The notes: generated by a model from the letters alone, not told the origin. Positions 42,901 through 50,662 are shown, numbered from the stretch's first letter. The stretch: DNA of 64,000 bases from Olsenella uli (GCF_016900775.1 NZ_JACJKN010000002.1:124001-188000), one strand, 5' to 3'. A program made the numbers and translations.

Positions 42901-44492
42901 ACGACTTTGCCACGGACACCATCACGCTCGACCGCAGCAAGTCCGGCTCCATCCTGAACGATGCGTTCGCCCAGCCGCGCTCCCAGGCAAACGTCGACCA
43001 CAACGAGGACGGATCCGTAACCCTGCACGTGTACGTGGACCGCATGAGCGTCGAGGTCTTCACCGGCGACTACGTTGCCGCCGGAGCCAATCAGATCTTC
43101 CCGTCGCCGCTTGCTGACGGGTTGCAGGCGTTCAGCGAGAACGGCACCGCCACACTCGATGCGACGGTGTACCCGCTCGAGACCATCTGGGGCGACGAGC
43201 AGACGGGTAACCCGAGCTCCGCTGCCCAGAGCATCGGTCTTTCTCGCGACACGGTGACGGGCTATGCGGGCACCACGGCGGACATCAGCGCGTGGGTGTC
43301 TCCAGCCGCCGCTCCGCAGGACCTGACGATCACCTCGAGCGATCCTTCCGTCGCGTCTGCCGAGCAGACCGAGGGCGGGCTGCGCGTGACGTGCAACACC
43401 CGCGGCACCGCCACGATCACCGTGGCGAGCGCGAGCGACCCGAGCGTGAGCCGGGACATTACGGTGAGCGTGTACGAGGGCGAGCTCCAGACCAACGTCG
43501 CAGGCGTTTCTCGACCGACGGGCGCATTCTACGTCGACGGCTCGGTGCTCCACGTGAACGGCGTGGGCGCCAACAGCTTCCTGTTCTCGAGCGAGAAGTA
43601 CCCGGTGGACGGTCTGACGTACGAGATTGACATCCACCATAAGACCGGTCTGGAGAACCTCATCTTCGGCAGCCAGGTGCAGGACGCCTATCAGGGCTGC
43701 TACGCCATCCAGCTCGACGGCAACGGCAAGATCCGCCTGTTCGATTTCAAGGGCGACAAGACGCTCTACCAGGACGACCACGCGGTTGCGGTTGACCCCG
43801 AGGGCAACTACCACGTGAAGATCTCGGTGGAGGGCAAGACCATCAAGGTCGAGATCAACGGTAAGCAGTACCTTGATTACACCCTCCAGGAAGGCGATCC
43901 CGACTACACCGATACCGAGGGCTACGTTGCCATTGGCATGTGGGACTCCGACCAGACCACCTTCGAGAACTTCTACGTGGGCGGATCGGCGACCGAGGGA
44001 CCCGCCCAGGACCTCCAGGGCGCCATCGACGAGGTGAGCGAGAAGGTCGAGGGGCTCGACGCCTCCGACTACACCGCCGACTCGTGGGCGGCGCTCCAGG
44101 ACGCGCTGGCGGAGGCCCGGGCTCTGCTGGCGGACAAGAACGCGACCTCCGCGGACATGGCCGCGGCGGCACAGTCCGTCCGGGACGCCTTCGCGGCGCT
44201 GGAGCGGGCCGACACGGGTGAGGAGCCCGGCGACGACGACCAGCAGCCCGGCGACGACCAGCTGCCCGGCGGCGACCAGCTGCCCGGCGGCGACCAGCGG
44301 CCCGGCGGCGATGAGGGCCAGCGGCCTGGCGGCACGGGCTCCGAGGACAAGGGCGGCACCCACCAGGCGTCCGGCGGCTCCGGCAGGGTCCCCGACACCG
44401 GTGACGCCACGGTCGCCGTGGGCGGCATCGCGGCGCTCGGCGCCGTGACCGCGGGCGCGGGCGTCCTTCTCGGCAGGTCCAAGAGGAAGTAG
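39987..44492 (+). CDS. Large wall-anchored GH32 fructan hydrolase
   Basis: A 1501-aa secreted enzyme. After a signal peptide (LAVILGTVCALGAGAPAIALAA) come two laminin-G-like beta domains (about 50-235 and 240-440), a cadherin-like domain (450-555) and the GH32 catalytic part. The GH32 triad reads WGNDPCG (around residue 578, nucleophile Asp), RDP (719) and EC (Glu768). Then come a beta-sandwich, a Big-type Ig domain (1085-1165), a third LamG-like domain, a FIVAR-like helical segment (1340-1410), a Gly/Pro/Asp repeat tail and a sortase-type signal VPDTG (1468-1472) with hydrophobic span and RSKRK. It should release fructose from fructans or sucrose outside the cell for the upstream PTS. Confidence 0.88.
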   Translation: MDSAMRPARLAVILGTVCALGAGAPAIALAAESPAPIVARQDAGASDLTTLTQFVSASGGTVTCEDGTVDVSRRDGDHFAMLEGGKAYQSLDYQADVQVTDGISAALVVGATNAAEPGSGTWYGFNFNNESADQRARLFRVNDSMDLITFSHDQVDSAGLDTTGTVHLRVQIDETGLCRVTASDTEGHEVSGSTTIQNWQGGHVGLLTFKSAATFSNVTISEDAGLELPDPGVPEEGDGFVTSLSGDYTTFGNGQTVKTADGLWVASSGGDYMVRWQDEAASLGDMVYSADVSFESADVDGAASLVLHSDEGDLGAMQSYVANINPKTGECRLFKFEQTANEGRIAYDMLSPIQLGASVSDAFHLSVTTIGKHMVLSVSYEDAEGNAVTKTASTADYTLGTEANNEEVYAHYGQNTALREGYCGLLSFNAAVTYQNVTATPLTEGNTPQLTSLNITGDAVDMPFAFQDTAYVYVGYVRNSADSVNIAYETTNADARVSVADEAGNVYEPEGGIVSVPVTDRGTDARNEGLNQYTLTVEDPDTGAVAVYQLRVFCEGPDDTYYYEDQRSQFHYSVKNGWGNDPCGLVRTSDGVYHFYYQAYTDTDWGPMHWGYATSTDLVHWKEQPIALYPDEYGAQFSGCGVYADHTTAPEIFAEGEEGMVFIVTANGRAGQDGKQRLTLAYATYDPDTKTMGAYQKYDDVLLDYSTDDIIEPADGAFRDPKVFRFDGKWFLIVAGGPVRFYSSDDLVHWKGESYLNEPGTENHVYTECPDLYPVKAEDGTVKWILSRGGTSYKVGEFENVGSTNVEGGQYAFVQDKGTPDYTMNFGRDAYAAMTYFNAGSDFGTSGSVNCPELVAMNWMNTWDYNKLVQNTGNWRFNGTYNLPVKLGLTQDSDGAYRLTQDPVDSLDDLRDESGKVTVDGLKLGGDDAVTPIDFNGTSYEIEATFTPGKGEQPTVGFDVRVGAGQKTRVSYDFATDTITLDRSKSGSILNDAFAQPRSQANVDHNEDGSVTLHVYVDRMSVEVFTGDYVAAGANQIFPSPLADGLQAFSENGTATLDATVYPLETIWGDEQTGNPSSAAQSIGLSRDTVTGYAGTTADISAWVSPAAAPQDLTITSSDPSVASAEQTEGGLRVTCNTRGTATITVASASDPSVSRDITVSVYEGELQTNVAGVSRPTGAFYVDGSVLHVNGVGANSFLFSSEKYPVDGLTYEIDIHHKTGLENLIFGSQVQDAYQGCYAIQLDGNGKIRLFDFKGDKTLYQDDHAVAVDPEGNYHVKISVEGKTIKVEINGKQYLDYTLQEGDPDYTDTEGYVAIGMWDSDQTTFENFYVGGSATEGPAQDLQGAIDEVSEKVEGLDASDYTADSWAALQDALAEARALLADKNATSADMAAAAQSVRDAFAALERADTGEEPGDDDQQPGDDQLPGGDQLPGGDQRPGGDEGQRPGGTGSEDKGGTHQASGGSGRVPDTGDATVAVGGIAALGAVTAGAGVLLGRSKRK

Positions 44493-44534
44493 CGAGGTCG
44501 GGGCGTCCTTCTGGGGCGTCCCGACCTGCCGGCT

Positions 44535-44561
44535 GGCGCGCGGGACTGATGCCCGCGCGCC
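44535..44561 (+). terminator. Possible terminator after the GH32 gene
   Basis: A 10-bp stem (GGCGCGCGGG, 44535-44544, with its complement 44552-44561) and a 7-nt loop in the 148-nt gap before the isomerase gene. There is no T-run. An additional imperfect GTCGGGG...CCCGAC hairpin lies at about 44498-44526. Confidence 0.4.
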
Positions 44562-44640
44562 GCGGCCGGCCCGCGCCTGGGCGCCCATGCGGCGCCCGGA
44601 CGCGGGCGTGGCCGAAGGGCACCACGGCAAGGAGGAGATC

Positions 44641-46416
44641 ATGGCATACGACAGGCATCCGACCATCCGCGTGCCCGGGCACCGGGCGATCGTGGGCTAC
44701 GACGCCCTTCTCGCCGAGCTCTCGGCGCGCGTGGGGGAGGTCCGCGCGCAGAATGGCGGGAGCTGCGTCCTGGTGTGCGACTCCTATCCCGGCGTCTGGG
44801 ATGACGAGGTCATCTCGCAGATGGGGCGCCTGCACCCGGACGTGATGGTGGACACGCGGACGCTCTTTCCCGAGCCCGCCGAGCTCACGCGCCGCATGGT
44901 GCCCTTCCTGACGGACGACCGGGTCTTCGGTCGCATGTGCTTCGGCGAGCTCGAGGAGTTCATGGACGCCCGCGCCCTTCTCGCCGCGCGCTGGTGCGTC
45001 GAGGGCGTGAGCGGCCTCGTGCTCGTCTGCGGCTTCGGGGCGGCGCTCGTGCACCCCGGTGACGTGCTCGTCTACCTGGACGTGACACGCTGGGAGATTC
45101 AGCTACGCTATCGAGCCGGCATGCCCAACTACGGCTGCGACAACGGGGATGAGGACGTGCTGCGCAAGGTCAAGCGCGGCTACTTCGTGGAGTGGCGCCT
45201 CGCGGACCGGCACAAGGCGCGCCTGCTCGAGCGGGCGGACTATGTGGTGGGGACCGATGAGCGCGACCTGCCGCGCGCCATGGACGAGGGGGCCTTCCGA
45301 GCTGCCCTCGACGTGGCGTCCAGCCGTCCCTTCAGGACCGAGCCCTACTTCGACCCGGGCGTCTGGGGCGGCCAGTGGATGCGCGAGCAGTTTGGGCTGC
45401 CCGCGGACGCGCCCAACTACGCCTGGTCCTTCGACGGCGTGCCGGAGGAGAACGCGCTCGCCTTTGAGCTGGACGGCGGCGTCGTGCGCCTGCCCGCCAT
45501 GGACCTCACGCTCCTGCGCCCGCGCGCCCTTCTTGGCGAGGGCGTCTACGCGCGCTACGGGGCGGAGTTCCCCATTCGCTTTGATCTGCTCGACACCATG
45601 GGCGGGCAGAACCTGAGCCTGCAGGTCCACCCCACGACGGACTACATCCGCCGGGAGTTCGGCATGGCCTACACGCAGGACGAGAGCTACTACATCCTGG
45701 ACGCGGAGGAGGGGGCGTGTGTCTACCTGGGCCTTCACGAGGGGGTGGACCCAGGGGAGATGATGGCCGCGCTCGAGGACGCCAACGCCGGAGGAGCCCC
45801 CTTCGATGCCGAGCGCTACGTCAACCGCATCCCGGCACGGCCGCACGACCACTTCCTCATTCCGGCGGGCACGGTCCACTGCTCGGGTGCGGGGACGATG
45901 GTACTGGAGATCAGCGCCACGCCGTACCTCTTTACCTTCAAGCTCTGGGACTGGGGCCGGCTCGGCCTTGACGGGCGTCCCCGCCCGGTGCACCTGGCTC
46001 ATGGGGGCAAGGTCATCCGCTGGGACCGCACGACCGGGTGGGTGGAGAAGAACCTCGTCAACCGCGCACATGACGTCGACGAGGCCTGCGGCGCGGACCG
46101 CGTGGAGGTGACGGGCCTGCATGAGCTAGAGCCCATCCTGTGCCGGCGCTACACGGTGGCGCCCGGCGGCTCGGCACTTCTGGACACGCGGGAGACGCTC
46201 AACGTGCTCAACCTGGTGGCGGGCGCGGAGGCGCTGGTCAGGAGCCCCGAGGGCGCCTTCGAGCCCCTGAGGGTGCACCATGCGGAGACCTTCATCGTTC
46301 CGGCCTCGGTGGGCGCCTACGAGGTCAGGCCCGCGGCCGGCTGCGAGGGCCCAATCATGTTCGTGCGCGCGAGCGTGCGGGGAACGGAAGGTGGTCACCA
46401 TGACGAAGAGGGCTGA
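44641..46416 (+). CDS. Class I mannose-6-phosphate isomerase with an extra N-terminal domain
   Basis: A 591-aa protein. The C-terminal 350 residues are a zinc cupin isomerase: metal ligands Gln328 and His330 (LSLQVHPT), Glu348 (QDESYYIL) and His413 (PAGTVHCSG), interconverting mannose 6-phosphate and fructose 6-phosphate. The first 235 residues look like a nucleoside/uridine-kinase-type domain (SCVLVCDSYPGVWDDEVI, VLVYLDVTRWEIQLRYRAG, RADYVVGTDE) but the usual P-loop lysine is missing, so kinase activity is doubtful. The ATG at 44641 follows AAGGAGGAGA. It overlaps the HAD gene by 17 nt. It would route mannose into the same pool as fructose. Confidence 0.85.
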   Translation: MAYDRHPTIRVPGHRAIVGYDALLAELSARVGEVRAQNGGSCVLVCDSYPGVWDDEVISQMGRLHPDVMVDTRTLFPEPAELTRRMVPFLTDDRVFGRMCFGELEEFMDARALLAARWCVEGVSGLVLVCGFGAALVHPGDVLVYLDVTRWEIQLRYRAGMPNYGCDNGDEDVLRKVKRGYFVEWRLADRHKARLLERADYVVGTDERDLPRAMDEGAFRAALDVASSRPFRTEPYFDPGVWGGQWMREQFGLPADAPNYAWSFDGVPEENALAFELDGGVVRLPAMDLTLLRPRALLGEGVYARYGAEFPIRFDLLDTMGGQNLSLQVHPTTDYIRREFGMAYTQDESYYILDAEEGACVYLGLHEGVDPGEMMAALEDANAGGAPFDAERYVNRIPARPHDHFLIPAGTVHCSGAGTMVLEISATPYLFTFKLWDWGRLGLDGRPRPVHLAHGGKVIRWDRTTGWVEKNLVNRAHDVDEACGADRVEVTGLHELEPILCRRYTVAPGGSALLDTRETLNVLNLVAGAEALVRSPEGAFEPLRVHHAETFIVPASVGAYEVRPAAGCEGPIMFVRASVRGTEGGHHDEEG

Positions 46417-47239
46417 CGGCGGGCGAGAAGAACGTGGGGGCAGCCTGCCTGCGGTCGTGTTCAGCGACGTTGACGGGACGCTGCTCGACGCGTCGCATCG
46501 CGTGAGCCCTCGGACGGCCGCGGCGGCGAGGGAGCTTGAGGCGCGCGGAATCCCGCTCGTGCTCGTCTCCGCGCGCATGCCCGAGGCGCTCGACCAGATT
46601 CGCCGCGAGCTCGGCAACGTGGGGCCCGTCGTGTGCTATGGGGGCGCCTACGTGCTCGATGCCGCCGGGGCGGAGCTCCTGAGCAGGCCCATCGCGCTCG
46701 GCTGCGCGCTCGAGGTGCGCGACTACGTGGCCTGCGCCCTGCCGGACGTCTGCTGCATGGCATATGGCTACCACACGTGGGTGACGTCGGACCGGTCGGA
46801 CCCGCGCGTGGCGCGCGAGGAGCGCATCGTGGGCGTGGAGTCCGTCGAGGGGACGATCGAGGAGCACTTCTCGGAGCGCGGCCTCCACAAGTTCCTCCTC
46901 GTGGGGGAGCCCGCCTCGGTGGAGCGGGCGGAGCGCGAGCTGGGCGCGGCGTTCCCCAACCTCGCCGTGGTGCGCTCGTCGCCCATCCTCTGCGAGGTGA
47001 TGGACGGCCGCGTGAGCAAGGCCGAGGGGGTCGAGGCCGTCTGCCAGCATCTGGGGGTGAGCGCCGCGGACGCGGCCGCCTTCGGCGACGGCCGCAATGA
47101 CATCGACATGCTGCGCGCGGTGGGGGAGAGCTGGGCCATGGCAAACGCGCCCGCCGAGGTGCGCGACGCCGCGTCGCGGGTGACGGCGCTCGACAACGAT
47201 CACGACGGCCTCGCCGAGACAATCTTCTCACTTATTTGA
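46400..47239 (+). CDS. Cof-type HAD-superfamily phosphatase
   Basis: A 279-aa HAD IIB phosphatase: FSDVDGTLLDASHRVSPRT (motif I), VSARMPEAL (motif II), the Lys of VSKAEGVEAV (motif III) and FGDGRNDIDML (motif IV). The ATG at 46400 follows AAGGTGG and lies inside the end of the isomerase gene, so the two are coupled. An exact dodecamer copy (46422-46433) lies near the start, read as REER. It probably acts on a sugar phosphate; the substrate is unknown. Confidence 0.85.
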   Translation: MTKRADGGREERGGSLPAVVFSDVDGTLLDASHRVSPRTAAAARELEARGIPLVLVSARMPEALDQIRRELGNVGPVVCYGGAYVLDAAGAELLSRPIALGCALEVRDYVACALPDVCCMAYGYHTWVTSDRSDPRVAREERIVGVESVEGTIEEHFSERGLHKFLLVGEPASVERAERELGAAFPNLAVVRSSPILCEVMDGRVSKAEGVEAVCQHLGVSAADAAAFGDGRNDIDMLRAVGESWAMANAPAEVRDAASRVTALDNDHDGLAETIFSLI

Positions 47240-47253
47240 AAGAGGTGAATAAA

Positions 47254-47805
47254 ATGCGGGGCGCGGGGAAAGTTGCTACTATTAACCAGTCAGAGGACGT
47301 GTTTGGCGTGGCCGTAGCGCCGCGTTTCGATGAAAGGGTCCGCTGCAAGCAGATGGATTACGAGGACGCTGCAAAGAAGCTCATCATGTACTCCCGGGGG
47401 GTCGCCAAGGGCTCCATCGGGACGGCGTACGGCATGTCGATGGGCGAGGACCCGGTGCTCGAGTACATCTCGCGCCAGGACGAGGCGATGACGCCCTCCG
47501 AGCTCGCCAAGACGCTCGGGTACACGCGGCCGCGCATGACCCGCATCATCGACTCGCTCGAGGAGAAGGGCTACGTGGTCCGCGAGCAGGACAAGGAGGA
47601 CCGGCGCCGCGTGCTCGTCTACTGCACCGACGAGGGCCGCCGCCATGCCAACGACGACAGCTCCGATGGGGTCTCGAGCCTTGCCGCCACGCTGAGCAAG
47701 ATGGGGGAGCACGATGCCCGCGAGTTGCTGCGCGGCCTCGAGATTGCCTACAGCCTCACCTACGACAAGGACGACATCCTCGGCGACGTCAAGAAGCGCA
47801 AGTAG
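47254..47805 (+). CDS. MarR-family transcriptional regulator
   Basis: A 183-aa protein with a winged helix from about residue 70: MTPSELAKTLGYTRPRMTRIIDSLEEKGYVVREQDKEDRRRVLVYCTDEGRR. It lies 14 nt after the HAD gene, at the end of the sugar locus. I choose the ATG at 47254, which follows AGAGGTGA; in-frame ATG at 47353 has no ribosome binding site. The segment coding its residues 7-12 contains the 17-bp motif shared with the PTS control region, so it may regulate both the PTS operon and itself. The first 35 residues are not typical of MarR. Confidence 0.85.
   Translation: MRGAGKVATINQSEDVFGVAVAPRFDERVRCKQMDYEDAAKKLIMYSRGVAKGSIGTAYGMSMGEDPVLEYISRQDEAMTPSELAKTLGYTRPRMTRIIDSLEEKGYVVREQDKEDRRRVLVYCTDEGRRHANDDSSDGVSSLAATLSKMGEHDARELLRGLEIAYSLTYDKDDILGDVKKRK
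47271..47287 (+). promoter_or_regulatory. Putative MarR operator shared with the PTS control region
   Basis: AGTTGCTACTATTAACC lies 17 nt into the marR-like gene and matches 36511-36527 (AGTTGCTACCGTTAACC) at 15 of 17 positions. Such AT-rich sequence is rare here outside promoters. It may be an autoregulatory site. Confidence 0.5.
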
Positions 47806-47817
47806 CCGACCTGCCGG

Positions 47818-47888
47818 ATGCTGACAAAGGTGTCAGGGCAGTTTGTCATGTTTTTCATGACAAACTGCCCTGACACCTTTGTCAGCAT
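47818..47888. repeat. TGACAAAGG palindromic element, copy 5
   Basis: Perfect 33-bp arms (47818-47850 and 47856-47888) around a TTTTT loop. It stands 13 nt after the MarR stop and 90 nt before the helicase start. Confidence 0.93.
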
Positions 47889-47978
47889 TTGTCGGGCAGC
47901 CAGATCCCGGCAATTGCCGTCCGGTCATGCCGCTACACTCGTAGGGCACGCAGTCACCGAGAAGAACGTGGGGGCTTC

Positions 47979-50549
47979 ATGACCCAGAACCAGCAGACCC
48001 TCTTTTCGCCGACGCCCATCCCGGCCTCGGCGCCCGTCATCGACCTCGACGGCCTCAACCCGGCCCAGCGCGAGGCGGTGGAGTGCACGCGCGGCCCGCT
48101 GCTCGTGCTCGCAGGCGCGGGCTCGGGCAAGACGCGCGTGCTCACGGTGCGCATCGCGCACATGATTGCGGACGAGGGCGTGCGCCCCTGGCAGGTCCTG
48201 GCCATCACGTTCACCAACAAGGCCGCCGCCGAGATGCGCGAGCGCCTGGACGCCCTTCTGCCCGGCGGCACGCGCGGCATGTGGGTCTGCACGTTCCATG
48301 CCATGTGCGTGCGGATGCTGCGCGAGGACCCGGAGCTCGTGGGCTACCGCCCCAACTTCACCATCTACGATGACGACGACTCGCGCCGCCTGGTCAAGAC
48401 CATCATGGCCGACCTTGACATCGATCAGAAGCAGTTCCCGATGAACTCGATCCGCGCCAAGATCTCCTCGGCCAAGAACGCGATGGTCGGGCCGGACGAG
48501 ATGGCGAGCTCCTCCAACCCGGCCGACCGCGCCGCCGCGCGCGTCTACCGCGAGCTGGACCGCCGCCTCGCCAAGGCCAACGCGATGGACTTCGACGACC
48601 TGCTCGTCAAGACTTTTGAGCTCCTGGCCAAGAACCCGGCCGTGCTCGAGCGCTACCAGGACCGCTTCCGCCAGATCAGCGTGGACGAGTACCAGGACAC
48701 CAACCACGTCCAGTACGCGATCACCAACCTCCTGGCCGCGCGCTACAGAAACCTCATGGTCGTGGGCGACGACGACCAGTCCATCTACTCCTGGCGTGGC
48801 GCGGACATCCAGAACATCCTGGACTTTGAGAAGGACTACCCTGACGCCCACGTGGTGCGCCTGGAGCAGAACTACCGCTCCACGGGCCACATCCTGAACG
48901 CCGCCAACGCCGTGGTGGCCAACAACGCCCGCCGCAAGCCCAAGCGCCTGTTCACCGACGCCGGGGACGGCGAGAAGATCCGCGTGTTCCAGGCCTCCGA
49001 CGAGCGTGACGAGGGCCGATGGATCGGCTCTGAGATCGAGAAGCTCCACGACGGCGGCACGAGCTACGACGACATGGCCGTCTTCTACCGCACCAACGCG
49101 CAGTCGCGCATCCTCGAGGACATGTTCCTGCGCGCGGGCGTGCCGTACAAGATCGTGGGCGGCACGCGCTTCTTCGACCGCGCCGAGGTCCGCGACGTCA
49201 TGGCCTACCTCAAGCTCGTCGTGAACCCGGATGACGACGTGGCCGCCCTGCGCGTGGTCAACACGCCGAGGCGCGGCATCGGCACCACCTCCATCAACAA
49301 GATCCGCGAGCTTGCGGCCGACGAGGGCATCTCGTTCTTCTCGGCCTGCGAGCTGGCGATCGCCGAGACGGGCCTCCTGGGCGCGAAGGTGCGCTCGGCG
49401 TTGGCGGAGTTCACGGGCGTCATCGAGGCGGGCCGGCACTTCACGGGCGAGCTCGCCGACGTGGTGGACGCGATCGTGGACCGCTCAGGCCTCATCCGCG
49501 CCCTCGAGGCCGAGCACTCCGTGGAGGCGGACGGCCGCATCGAGAACATCCGCGAGTTCATGGGCGTCGCCGCCGAGTTCGACGAGACGCACGACGCGGT
49601 AGAGACCCTCGAGTCCCTGGCCCAGCTGCGAGCGGCTGGCGCCCTCGAGCCGAGCCCTGCCGCCAGCGCGGCGGCTGTCGGCGTAGCCGAGGCCGGCGCG
49701 CAGGGCCAGCCCGCGGGCGAGGGGGTTTTCTCGCCCGCAGGCCTGACGCCCGGGGCGGTGCCCCCGAGCGACTTCGCGCAGCGAGCGAGCGCAGCGGGCG
49801 CTGAGCTCGAGGGCACCGCCCCGGGCGTCAGGCCCCCCGTCGCCTCCGAGAAGCTCCCGGCGCTGATCGAGTGGCTGGCCCTGCGCTCCGACCTCGACTC
49901 CCTCGCCGGCCAGACGCACGCCATCACCATGATGACCATACACTCGGCCAAGGGCCTGGAGTTCCCCGTGGTCTTCGTCGCCGGCATGGAGGAGGGCATC
50001 TTCCCGCACACCTCCTACGAGGGCGACCCGGCCGCCGTGGAGGAGGAGCGCCGCCTGGCATACGTGGCCATCACGCGCGCCCGCAAGAAGCTCTACCTCA
50101 CGTACGCCGCCACGCGGCGCACGTACGGCTCCACCCAGGCCAACCCGCCGAGCCGCTTCCTGAACGAGATTCCCGCCGCCGACGTGGAGCGCACGGGCGT
50201 GGGCTCCTCGGGCTTCACGGGCGTGGGCTGGGAGAAGCGCGGGGACCGTCGCGGCACCTTCGGCAGCGGCCGCGGCTCCTCGGTCTACGGCGGCAACGTC
50301 TTCGGCTCGCGCACGCGCTCCACGGGCGTGGCCCCGCGCGCGTCCGAGGTGGCGCCCGCACGGCAGGCACCGGCGCGCCCTGCGCCCTCCACGTCCTTCT
50401 CGGCGGGCGACAAGGTCTCCCACAAGACCTTCGGCCCTGGCACGGTCCTTGCCGTCTCGGGGGACACGATCGAGGTCAGGTTCACGCGCACCGGCAAGAC
50501 CAAGAAGCTCCTCAAGGGCTTTGCCCCGCTCGTCAAGATCGAGGGGTGA
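47979..50549 (+). CDS. pcrA: ATP-dependent DNA helicase PcrA/UvrD
   Basis: An 856-aa SF1A 3'-5' helicase for repair and rolling-circle replication. Motif I AGAGSGKTRV, motif Ia TFTNKAAAEMRER, motif II VDEYQDTN, motif III GDDDQSIYSWRGA, motif IV VFYRTNAQSR, motif V TIHSAKGLEFPVVFV and motif VI VAITRARKKLYL are all present. The C-terminal KVSHKTFGPGTVLAV is the usual Tudor-like UvrD/RNA-polymerase contact. Between about residues 548 and 626 in domain 2B there is an Ala/Pro/Gly-rich insert absent from relatives I know; its DNA is palindromic (49713-49834). The ATG at 47979 has only a modest ribosome binding site. Confidence 0.95.
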   Translation: MTQNQQTLFSPTPIPASAPVIDLDGLNPAQREAVECTRGPLLVLAGAGSGKTRVLTVRIAHMIADEGVRPWQVLAITFTNKAAAEMRERLDALLPGGTRGMWVCTFHAMCVRMLREDPELVGYRPNFTIYDDDDSRRLVKTIMADLDIDQKQFPMNSIRAKISSAKNAMVGPDEMASSSNPADRAAARVYRELDRRLAKANAMDFDDLLVKTFELLAKNPAVLERYQDRFRQISVDEYQDTNHVQYAITNLLAARYRNLMVVGDDDQSIYSWRGADIQNILDFEKDYPDAHVVRLEQNYRSTGHILNAANAVVANNARRKPKRLFTDAGDGEKIRVFQASDERDEGRWIGSEIEKLHDGGTSYDDMAVFYRTNAQSRILEDMFLRAGVPYKIVGGTRFFDRAEVRDVMAYLKLVVNPDDDVAALRVVNTPRRGIGTTSINKIRELAADEGISFFSACELAIAETGLLGAKVRSALAEFTGVIEAGRHFTGELADVVDAIVDRSGLIRALEAEHSVEADGRIENIREFMGVAAEFDETHDAVETLESLAQLRAAGALEPSPAASAAAVGVAEAGAQGQPAGEGVFSPAGLTPGAVPPSDFAQRASAAGAELEGTAPGVRPPVASEKLPALIEWLALRSDLDSLAGQTHAITMMTIHSAKGLEFPVVFVAGMEEGIFPHTSYEGDPAAVEEERRLAYVAITRARKKLYLTYAATRRTYGSTQANPPSRFLNEIPAADVERTGVGSSGFTGVGWEKRGDRRGTFGSGRGSSVYGGNVFGSRTRSTGVAPRASEVAPARQAPARPAPSTSFSAGDKVSHKTFGPGTVLAVSGDTIEVRFTRTGKTKKLLKGFAPLVKIEG
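49713..49834. repeat. Palindromic DNA inside the pcrA coding sequence
   Basis: A perfect 23-bp inverted repeat (arms 49740-49762 and 49812-49834, starting GGCCTGACGCCCGGGGCGGT) and a 9-bp hairpin (GCGGGCGAG, 49713-49721, with 49730-49738) lie within the extra segment of the helicase. The reading frame stays open through both arms. It resembles a palindromic element that entered a permissive loop of the protein. Confidence 0.8.
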
Positions 50550-50575
50550 GGCAGGGGCAGTCCCTTCGCGTCACA

Positions 50576-50628
50576 TATGCGTTCGCATAAACTCTGCGTC
50601 ACCAGCCGTTAATTTATGCGAACGCATA
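50576..50628. repeat. Palindrome with TATGCGTTCGCATAAA arms
   Basis: Perfect 16-bp arms (50576-50591 and 50613-50628) with a 21-nt loop; each arm is itself a small dyad (TGCGTTCGCA). It lies between pcrA and the MscS gene and is more AT-rich than its surroundings. It could be an operator pair or a terminator. Confidence 0.7.
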
Positions 50629-50662
50629 AATCAAGCTCGTAACAGAAGGGGGAGGGGACGTG

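Noticed and set aside
40851-44666. A 1271-codon minus-strand frame opposite the GH32 gene
   Set aside because: Antisense shadow; the plus strand carries the GH32 motifs, signal peptide and sorting signal.
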